From Streptomyces rugosispiralis (lineage in GTDB: Bacteria > Actinomycetota > Actinomycetes > Streptomycetales > Streptomycetaceae), in contig NZ_JANIAA010000025.1 of the NCBI RefSeq assembly GCF_024505145.1, forward strand, positions 1 through 64,000: a stretch of 64,000 nucleotides of DNA, written 5' to 3'. The translations under genes were made by a program, and so were the position numbers. This document shows positions 58,043-64,000 of the stretch, one piece after another (the stretch's first letter is position 1; each line of letters opens with the position of its first letter). The notes under the pieces were generated by a model. It searched no databases, was not told where the DNA came from, and was given only the letters and a program-made list of their open reading frames with translations.

Positions 58043-59398
58043 CTACCGCAACCGGCTCAGGCCCAGCGCATGCTTCGCGCCGCTCTCGGCCACGATCTCG
58101 TTCACCGTCTGCGGCTCCCGTACCGTCGCGAAGCGCACATCGGCGCCCGTCGCGTCGAAGCCGTAGATCCCCGGGCGGGGCAGGCTGTTGTACGCGAAGT
58201 GGTTGGAGAAGTAGTACGCGCCGGTGTCCAGCAGGGCCACCAGGTCGCCCGCCGCCAGTTCCGGCAGTGGCCGGTCGCGCGCGACCAGGTCGCCCGCGAA
58301 GCAGCAGGGACCGGCGATGTCCTGGGGGACCGGGCCGTCGCCGGTCTCCGCCTTGGGGCGGCCCTCCGCGTCGTAGGCCAGTACGCGCAGCGGCCAGGCG
58401 TCCGGGGCGAAGACCGTACGGGTGGCGAGTTGGGCGCCCGCGTGGGTGACCGCGATCGGGCGGCCGCCCGCGGACTTGGCGTATTCGACCCGCGCCAGCA
58501 CCAGGCCGGACTTGGCGAGCAGGGACCGGCCGAACTCGGTCACCAGCTTGTACCGCCCGTCGAGGAGCCCCGGCACGGTGGTCCGCAGTAGCTGGGCGTA
58601 CTCCCGGTAGCCGGGGGTGACCTCGTCGGAGGTGAAGTTCACCGGGAGGCCGCCGCCGATGTCGAGGGCGTCGATCTGCCGTCGGCCGACCGCCTCGTTG
58701 ATCTCCTCGGCCAGTTCGTAGGCCGCCCGTATGCCCGCCGCCATCAGCTCCAGCGGACAGCCCTGGGAGCCGACGTGCGCGTGCAGCCGGGTCAGCCAGG
58801 GGCGCTCGGCGAAGGCGCGCACGACCCATGCGCGTGCCCCCGGGTCCTGGAGGGCCACGCCGAACTTGGAGGTCGCCGTGGCCGTGCTCATCGCGTCGAT
58901 GCTGCCGCCGCCCACCTGGGGGTTGATCCGCAGGCCAAGGGGCGAGGGCGGGGCCGCGCGGTGCCCCACCAGCGCGTCGAGCCGCTCCAGCTCCTGGGGG
59001 TTGTCGGCGTTGACGGCGATGCCCAGGTCGAGGGCCTCGCGCAGCTCCGCGACGGTCTTGGCGGGGGAGTCCAGGACGATCCGGTCGGGCGTCACGCCCG
59101 CCGCGCGGGCCAGCGCCAGCTCGCCTGGGCTGGCCACCTCGCAGCCCAGGCCCTCGTCGGCCAGCAGCCGCAGAACGGGGACGAGCGCGGCGGCCTTGAC
59201 CGCGAAGGCGTGCAGGATGGGGGTGCCGGGCGCGACGACCTCCTCGAAGGCCGCGCGCAGCCCGGCGGCCGCCGAGCGGATCCCGGCCACGTCCAGCAGC
59301 CCCACGACGGGCTGGTCCGGGCCGAGCAGCCGCTGTTCCACGGCCGCCCGTACGGCTTGTTCGCGCCGGGTGGCCATCGCAACCGCTTTCGACGTCAT
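58043..59398 (-). CDS. Fold-type III PLP decarboxylase (Orn/DAP/Arg decarboxylase 2 family)
   Basis: A 451-residue enzyme with an alanine-racemase-type barrel and a C-terminal beta domain. PLP lysine in HAFAVKAA, CEVASPGELALA, HVGSQG, the glycine loop DIGGGLPVNF and EFGRSLLAKSG are visible. In DAP decarboxylase the next motif is CESxD with a Glu that grips the distal amino-acid group; here it is GPCCFAGD, so the Glu is gone, and the EPGR motif reads EFGR. Diaminopimelate is therefore an unlikely substrate. The family also includes carboxynorspermidine, ornithine and peptidyl-glutamate decarboxylases. Start ATG 59398 is tentative. Confidence 0.8.
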   Translation of the reverse strand: MTSKAVAMATRREQAVRAAVEQRLLGPDQPVVGLLDVAGIRSAAAGLRAAFEEVVAPGTPILHAFAVKAAALVPVLRLLADEGLGCEVASPGELALARAAGVTPDRIVLDSPAKTVAELREALDLGIAVNADNPQELERLDALVGHRAAPPSPLGLRINPQVGGGSIDAMSTATATSKFGVALQDPGARAWVVRAFAERPWLTRLHAHVGSQGCPLELMAAGIRAAYELAEEINEAVGRRQIDALDIGGGLPVNFTSDEVTPGYREYAQLLRTTVPGLLDGRYKLVTEFGRSLLAKSGLVLARVEYAKSAGGRPIAVTHAGAQLATRTVFAPDAWPLRVLAYDAEGRPKAETGDGPVPQDIAGPCCFAGDLVARDRPLPELAAGDLVALLDTGAYYFSNHFAYNSLPRPGIYGFDATGADVRFATVREPQTVNEIVAESGAKHALGLSRLR

Positions 59399-59503
59399 GC
59401 CTTCAGCCAACCATCCGGAGCGGCCGCGGACCAGCTCCGCGCGGGGTGCTCCGGGGGCGGCGGCGCCGGGTGGTCGTGGGGAGCGCGGTCTGCGGCCGCG
59501 GAC

Positions 59504-60520
59504 CTACAGCTCCACCAGCACCGCCCCGAGATGGCGGCCCGCCACCAGCTCGCACAGCGCCCCCGGCGCCCGGTCGATCCCCGTCAGCCGGGTGTACGGG
59601 TAGATGAGCGCGCCCTCGCGCAGCGCCCGGCCGAACTCGCTCAGATACCCGGGCATGGCGTCCTGGTGGTCCACCGCGCTGATGCCGCACAGCGTGATGC
59701 TCCGGGTGATCAGGGCCAGGGTGCTGATCGCGGTCGGGGTCAGCGCGTCGTCGGAGAGCTGTGCGGCCAGCGCGCCGACCAGGGCGAACCGGGCGTTGCG
59801 GCGGGCCAGTGCCAGGGCGGCCCGCAGCTGTTCGCCGCCGACGGTGTCGAAGAGGACGTCGATGCCGTCGGGGGCGGCCGCGCGCAACTGCTCCTCGATC
59901 GATCCGGCGCCGCGCAGGACGACCGCGTCGTAGCCCAGCTCCCGCGTCAGCCGGTCGGCCTTGTGCCGGGAGCCGGTGGAGCCGATGACCCGGGCGGCGC
60001 CGTGCAGCCGGGCGAACTGCCCGGCCAGGGAGCCCACCCCGCCAGCCGCGCCGGTGACGAACACCGTGTCGCCGCGCCGCACCCCGGCCCCGCGCACCAC
60101 CCCCAGCCAGGCGGTGAACCCCTGCGAGAGATGGGCGGCGGGGTCCGGCAGCACCTCGGGGTCGACGGGCGAGACCTCGGGGGCGTTCAGCACCGCGTAC
60201 TCGCGCCAGCCCGCGCGGTGGCGGACGAGGGTCCCGGGGGCGAGATCCGTGCCCGGCGCCCGGACCACCTCGCCGAGGGCCGCGCCCCGCATCACCTCGC
60301 CTGCCCTGTGCAGCAGCTGGGGCAGGCCGAAGGCGTCCGGGTCGGCGAGCGTGAGCGGGCGCATCACGGCGGCGACGCTCATCAGCCGGTTGCGCACCAG
60401 CACCTGACCGGGGCCGGGGGTGGGTACGGGAGCGGTGACGACCTCGAAGTGACCGGGGGTGAGCTCCCCATCGGGCAGGGCCGCCAGACGGACCTCGCGG
60501 TGGGTGGCGGGGAGGGACAC
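59504..60520 (-). CDS. NADP-dependent MDR oxidoreductase
   Basis: A 338-residue medium-chain dehydrogenase/reductase without zinc ligands, like YncB/leukotriene B4 12-hydroxydehydrogenase (enone or alkenal reductases). Signatures: PGPGQVLVRNRLMSVAAVMR at the start, nucleotide-binding VTGAAGGVGSLAGQFARLHG, IGSTGSRHKADRL (NADP-type), FDTVGG, and LCGISAVDH. The GTG start follows GGAG. It probably reduces double bonds of alpha,beta-unsaturated carbonyls; physiological substrate unknown. Confidence 0.85.
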   Translation of the reverse strand: MSLPATHREVRLAALPDGELTPGHFEVVTAPVPTPGPGQVLVRNRLMSVAAVMRPLTLADPDAFGLPQLLHRAGEVMRGAALGEVVRAPGTDLAPGTLVRHRAGWREYAVLNAPEVSPVDPEVLPDPAAHLSQGFTAWLGVVRGAGVRRGDTVFVTGAAGGVGSLAGQFARLHGAARVIGSTGSRHKADRLTRELGYDAVVLRGAGSIEEQLRAAAPDGIDVLFDTVGGEQLRAALALARRNARFALVGALAAQLSDDALTPTAISTLALITRSITLCGISAVDHQDAMPGYLSEFGRALREGALIYPYTRLTGIDRAPGALCELVAGRHLGAVLVEL

Positions 60521-60652
60521 GAAGGGCTCCTCGGCGGGCGTGGGGGATACGACCTGGTGACGCTACCCCTTGGCCCCGGGGCGGGTCGGCCGCGACCAGC
60601 ACGGTGAGCCGGTGCGCTGAACCACCTGGGCGTATGCGGAGCCCCGCGGTAT

Positions 60653-60715
60653 TGACTAGTCATATTCATCAGCATCAAGATGTGAATAACTCGATCCAGT
60701 CGATTCGGTCGAATC
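60653..60715. promoter_or_regulatory. Palindromes upstream of hutU
   Basis: TGACTAGTCA (60653-60662, perfect), a TATTCA...TGAATA dyad, and GATTCG-GT-CGAATC (60702-60715, perfect 6-bp arms) lie 28-90 bases before the hutU ATG in an AT-rich stretch. They are plausible operators for histidine or nitrogen control of the hut operon. No similar sequence is seen before hutH. Confidence 0.45.
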
Positions 60716-60742
60716 AGTTGATGGCACAGGGAGGCTTGGCCC

Positions 60743-62401
60743 ATGACAGGACCGCGACCCGTACGGGCGCCGCGTGGTGGAGAGCTCAGCGCCCGGGGGT
60801 GGCAGCAGGAAGCCGCCCTGCGGATGCTGCAGAACAACCTCGATCCGGAGGTCGCCGAGCACCCCGACAAGCTCGTCGTCTACGGCGGCACCGGTAAGGC
60901 GGCCCGCGACTGGCGCTCGTTCGACGCCATGGTCCGCACCCTGCGCACGCTGAAGCAGGACGAGACGATGCTGGTCCAGTCGGGCCGCCCCGTGGGCGTC
61001 ATGCAGACCCACGAATGGGCGCCTCGGGTGCTGATCGCCAACTCCAACCTGGTCGGCGACTGGGCCAACTGGGAGGAGTTCCGCCGCCTGGAGGCGCTGG
61101 GCCTGACCATGTACGGCCAGATGACCGCGGGCTCCTGGATCTACATCGGCACCCAGGGCATCCTCCAGGGCACGTACGAGACCTTCGCCGCGGTCGCCGC
61201 GAAGAAGTTCGGCGGCACCCTGGCCGGGACGATCACCCTCACCGCCGGTCTCGGCGGCATGGGCGGCGCCCAGCCGCTGGCGGTCACGATGAACGACGGC
61301 GTCGCGATCTGCGTCGACTGCGATCCGCGCGCCATCGAGCGCCGTATCGACCACCGCTACCTGGACGTCCGCGCCGACAGCCTGGACCACGCGCTGCAGC
61401 TCGCGACCGAGGCCCGGGACGCCCGGCGCCCGCTGTCGATCGGCGTGCTCGGGAACGCGGCCGAGCTGGTCCCGCAGCTCCTCGCGATGAACGCCCCGAT
61501 CGACATCGTCACCGACCAGACCAGCGCCCACGACCCGCTGTCGTACCTGCCGGTCGGCGTGGACTTCGACGAGATGGCCTCGTACGCCGCCGAGAAGCCC
61601 GCCGACTTCACCCAGCGGGCGCGCGAGTCCATGGCCCGGCATGTGGAGGCCATGGTCGGCTTCATGGACGCGGGGGCCGAGGTCTTCGACTACGGCAACT
61701 CCATCCGGGGCGAGGCCCAGCTCGCGGGCTTCGAGCGCGCCTTCGCCTTCCCCGGCTTCGTCCCCGCCTACATCCGGCCGCTCTTCTGCGAGGGCAAGGG
61801 CCCGTTCCGCTGGGCGGCGCTGTCCGGCGACCCGAAGGACATCGCGGCCACGGACAAGGCGATCCTGGAGCTCTTCCCGGAGAACGAGTCGCTGGCCCGC
61901 TGGATCAAGATGGCGGAGGAGCGGGTCCACTTCCAGGGGCTGCCCGCCCGCATCTGCTGGCTGGGCTACGGCGAGCGCGACAAGGCGGGCGAGCGCTTCA
62001 ACGAGATGGTCGCCGACGGCACCCTCGCCGCACCGCTGGCGATCGGCCGCGACCACCTGGACTGCGGCTCGGTGGCCTCCCCGTACCGCGAGACCGAGGC
62101 CATGCTGGACGGCTCGGACGCGATCGCCGACTGGCCGCTGCTCAACGCCATGGTCAACGTCGCCTCGGGCGCCTCCTGGGTCTCCATCCACCACGGCGGC
62201 GGCGTCGGCATGGGCCGCTCGATCCACGCGGGCCAGGTCACGGTCGCCGATGGCACGGCGCTGGCGGGTGAGAAGATCCGCCGCGTACTGACGAACGACC
62301 CCGGCATGGGCGTCATCCGCCATGTGGACGCGGGCTACGACCGCGCGGACGAGGTAGCGCAGGAACGCGACGTCCGCATCCCCATGCGGGAAGCGGAATG
62401 A
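60743..62401 (+). CDS. hutU: Urocanate hydratase
   Basis: Second step of histidine degradation: urocanate to 4-imidazolone-5-propionate, using tightly bound NAD as electrophile; cytosolic. The 552-residue length is normal. Signatures: LRMLQNNLDPEVAEHPDKLVVYGGTGKAARDW, VANSNLVGDWANW-type segment (LIANSNLVGDWANW), MTAGSWIYIGTQGI, TLTAGLGGMGGAQPLA, and DCGSVASPYRET. GGGAGG lies eight bases before ATG. The next gene overlaps its stop in the longest frame. It heads the hut operon continued by the M20 hydrolase and hutF. Confidence 0.97.
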   Translation: MTGPRPVRAPRGGELSARGWQQEAALRMLQNNLDPEVAEHPDKLVVYGGTGKAARDWRSFDAMVRTLRTLKQDETMLVQSGRPVGVMQTHEWAPRVLIANSNLVGDWANWEEFRRLEALGLTMYGQMTAGSWIYIGTQGILQGTYETFAAVAAKKFGGTLAGTITLTAGLGGMGGAQPLAVTMNDGVAICVDCDPRAIERRIDHRYLDVRADSLDHALQLATEARDARRPLSIGVLGNAAELVPQLLAMNAPIDIVTDQTSAHDPLSYLPVGVDFDEMASYAAEKPADFTQRARESMARHVEAMVGFMDAGAEVFDYGNSIRGEAQLAGFERAFAFPGFVPAYIRPLFCEGKGPFRWAALSGDPKDIAATDKAILELFPENESLARWIKMAEERVHFQGLPARICWLGYGERDKAGERFNEMVADGTLAAPLAIGRDHLDCGSVASPYRETEAMLDGSDAIADWPLLNAMVNVASGASWVSIHHGGGVGMGRSIHAGQVTVADGTALAGEKIRRVLTNDPGMGVIRHVDAGYDRADEVAQERDVRIPMREAE

Positions 62402-62523
62402 CCCGAGTTGTGGGCAATCGTCCCGCGGAGGGGGCACCTCCCAGCGGTAGCTGGGGGAGGGACGGGTGGGCACAACCCACCCACCGGCCCGCACCCGCGC
62501 ATGAAACGGAGGCTGAGACGGCA
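62402..62523. repeat. Palindromic repeat between hutU and the M20 gene
   Basis: GCACCTCCCAGCGGTAGCTG, with GGGGAGG following, is a hairpin element I recall as widely scattered in Streptomyces genomes; a second dyad GTGGG-CACAA-CCCAC follows. The frame stays open through it, so the downstream gene appears to gain 42 N-terminal residues if started at 62398, but that segment reads as repeat, not protein. Confidence 0.55.
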
Positions 62524-63750
62524 GTGGGCGCACCCCCCACCACCAGCGCGTCGTTCCACGACATGTGGCGCGACCTGGCCCCCATCGGCCGCAACACGAC
62601 AACGAACGGCTACCGCCGCTACGCCTGGACAGACGCGGACGCCGACTGCAGAACGTGGTTCAAGGAGCAAGCCCAGAACCGCGGCCTCACCTACGACGTG
62701 GACCGCAACGGCAACCAATGGGCCTGGCTCGGCGACCCGGAAGCTGGAAACGCCGTCGTCACCGGCTCCCACCTCGACTCCGTCCCCGACGGCGGCGCCT
62801 TCGACGGCCCGCTGGGCATCGTCTCCTCCTTCGCCGCCCTCGATGAGCTACGAGCACGGGGCGCCCACCCCACCAAACCGCTCGCCATCGTCAACTTCGG
62901 CGACGAGGAGGGCGCCCGCTTCGGGCTGGCCTGCGTCGGCTCCCGGCTGACGAGCGGGCAGCTCAGCGTCGCGCAGGCGCACGCCCTCCGCGACGCGGAC
63001 GGGCTGAGCCTCCCCCAGGCGATGGAACGCGCCGGATACGACCCGGAGGCGATCGGGCCGGACCCGGAGCGGCTGGCCCGTATCGGGGCGTTCGTCGAGC
63101 TGCACATCGAGCAGGGGCGCGCCCTCGCCGACACAAATGACCCCGTGGGCGTCGCCTCCGCGATCTGGCCGCACGGCCGCTGGCGGTTCGACTTCCACGG
63201 CGAGGCCAACCACGCCGGGACGACCCGGATCGAGGACCGCCGCGATCCGATGCTCACCTACGCCAACACCGTCCTCGCCGCCCGTAAGAAGGCGAAGCTC
63301 GCCGGGGCGCTGGCGACCTTCGGCAAGGTCAGCGTCGAGCCCAACGGGGTCAACGCGATCGCGAGCCTGGTCCGCGGCTGGCTGGACTCGCGCGCGGCCG
63401 ACGAGGAGACCCTGGCCGCCGTGGTCGGCGAGATCGAGCGGGCCGCGGTCGAGCGCGGACAGCGCGACGGGGTGGACGTCCGGATCACCCGGGAGTCCTT
63501 CACCCCGGTCGTGGAGTTCGCCCACGACCTGCGTGACCAGCTCTCGGGCCTGCTCGGCGGCGTTCCGATCCTCCCCACCGGGGCCGGGCACGACGCCGGC
63601 ATTTTGTCCGCGTCGGTTCCGACGGCCATGCTGTTTGTAAGGAACCCCACCGGCGTCTCGCATTCACCCGCGGAGACGGCGGCCGAGGACGATTGCCTCG
63701 CCGGTGTGGCCGCGCTCGCGGAGGTACTGGAGGGCCTGGCGTGTCACTGA
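62524..63750 (+). CDS. M20 amidohydrolase (allantoate amidohydrolase/N-carbamoyl-amino-acid hydrolase-like) in the hut operon
   Basis: A 408-residue dinuclear-metal amidohydrolase. Metal ligands: GSHLDSVPDGGAFDG (His, bridging Asp), NFGDEEGARFG (Glu pair), ELHIEQG (His) and NPTGVSHSPAE (His). FHGEANHAGTTRIEDRRD is the dimerisation-domain motif with substrate residues. In the hut pathway an N-formylglutamate hydrolase (HutG) is needed after HutF; this gene holds that place, so it may act on N-formylglutamate or a similar ureido/formyl acid. GTG 62524 is chosen because GGAGG precedes it and the longer frame runs through a repeat element. Confidence 0.85.
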   Translation: MGAPPTTSASFHDMWRDLAPIGRNTTTNGYRRYAWTDADADCRTWFKEQAQNRGLTYDVDRNGNQWAWLGDPEAGNAVVTGSHLDSVPDGGAFDGPLGIVSSFAALDELRARGAHPTKPLAIVNFGDEEGARFGLACVGSRLTSGQLSVAQAHALRDADGLSLPQAMERAGYDPEAIGPDPERLARIGAFVELHIEQGRALADTNDPVGVASAIWPHGRWRFDFHGEANHAGTTRIEDRRDPMLTYANTVLAARKKAKLAGALATFGKVSVEPNGVNAIASLVRGWLDSRAADEETLAAVVGEIERAAVERGQRDGVDVRITRESFTPVVEFAHDLRDQLSGLLGGVPILPTGAGHDAGILSASVPTAMLFVRNPTGVSHSPAETAAEDDCLAGVAALAEVLEGLACH

Positions 63751-64000
63751 CGGCGCAGACGTACTGGGCGGAGCACGCCTGGGTGGACGGAAGCGTGCGG
63801 TCGGACGTGGTGATCGTGGCCGCGGCCAACGGGCGGATCGCGGCGGTGGTGCCCGGGAGCCCGCGGCCACCCGCCGGGTCGGTCACGCTCCGTGGTCTGA
63901 CGCTCCCCGGGCTGGCCAACGCCCACAGCCACGCCTTCCACCGGGCCCTGCGCGGTGTCGTCCAGGCGGACAGCCGGGCGCACGGCGAGACGGGGGGCGA
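63741..64000 (+). CDS. hutF: Formimidoylglutamate deiminase (partial)
   Basis: The first 86 codons of an amidohydrolase-superfamily enzyme, cut off by the window end. From GTG 63741 it reads TYWAEHAWVDGSV, then the beta-sandwich strand DVVIVAAANGRIAAVV and the metal motif LANAHSHAFHRALRG (HxH). This start pattern is typical of HutF, which converts N-formimidoyl-L-glutamate to N-formylglutamate and ammonia. It overlaps the M20 gene by ten bases. hutI is expected beyond the window. Confidence 0.88.
   Translation, partial: MSLTAQTYWAEHAWVDGSVRSDVVIVAAANGRIAAVVPGSPRPPAGSVTLRGLTLPGLANAHSHAFHRALRGVVQADSRAHGETGG

Noticed and set aside
1..64000. CRISPR arrays, insertion sequences, prophage or rRNA
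   Set aside because: No spaced direct-repeat array, transposase, integrase, phage gene or rRNA stretch was seen; the repeats found are tandem or intergenic palindromes.

Overview
This is a 64 kb piece of a high-GC actinomycete chromosome, almost certainly Streptomyces. The evidence is the strong third-position GC bias, bldA (the tRNA-Leu with anticodon TAA), a conservon, resuscitation-promoting factors, a type III adenylate cyclase beside biotin ligase, and Streptomyces-type DUF proteins. A tryptophanase paired with a bacterial indole prenyltransferase is an accessory trait of only some species. From memory, 0-11 kb resembles the S. coelicolor SCO4926-4934 region and 13-64 kb resembles SCO3105 down to about SCO3070. 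If so, the window joins two blocks that are far apart in that species.

Layout. 0-11.7 kb: biotin ligase, adenylate cyclase, a solitary EXXR-less P450, enoyl-CoA hydratase, a GAF-GGDEF protein, histidine ammonia-lyase, a sortase-signal surface protein, an L,D-transpeptidase and a double VOC protein. 11.7-16.3 kb: DUF2079 membrane protein, secreted HNH nuclease, SurA-like lipoprotein, MazG. 16.4-25.2 kb is an accessory island: indole prenyltransferase plus tryptophanase, a five-gene conservon (kinase-like, roadblock, DUF742, GTPase, P450) and a canonical P450. 25.3-34.6 kb is core: two Rpf proteins (the second behind a c-di-AMP riboswitch), enolase, a DivIC-like protein, DUF501, Ppx/GppA, type II NADH dehydrogenase and a cyclopropane-synthase-like methyltransferase. 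34.7-41.7 kb: an FtsX/MacB-type ABC transporter, bldA, a Bax-inhibitor-like protein and small hypothetical genes. 41.9-48.8 kb: thiolase, SGNH hydrolase, cystathionine beta-synthase and a MatB-like acyl-CoA synthetase. 49-57.5 kb: an NCS1 permease and an OpuC-type osmoprotectant ABC operon, divergent from a histidine-ammonia-lyase paralogue and an RpiR regulator. 58-64 kb: a fold-III PLP decarboxylase, an MDR oxidoreductase, and the start of a hut operon (hutU, an M20 amidohydrolase, hutF cut by the window end).

How the genes fit together. Histidine degradation is split: hutH lies 54 kb from hutU and hutF. The operon carries an M20 hydrolase where N-formylglutamate amidohydrolase would be expected. 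Developmental control is prominent. bldA itself is here, and in-frame TTA codons occur in exactly two places that I found: codon 15 of the solitary P450 and codon 14 of the conservon DUF742 gene. These are the two loci that encode P450s lacking the EXXR motif. Enzymes or sensors for three cyclic nucleotides (cAMP, c-di-GMP, c-di-AMP) also occur.

The strongest leads for new biology are the HutH paralogue with a one-residue deletion in its MIO tripeptide, linked to an RpiR regulator and an osmolyte transporter; the EXXR-less P450 pair; and the prenyltransferase-tryptophanase pair with palindromes in its upstream region. All assignments come from reading motifs and context; no database search was run.
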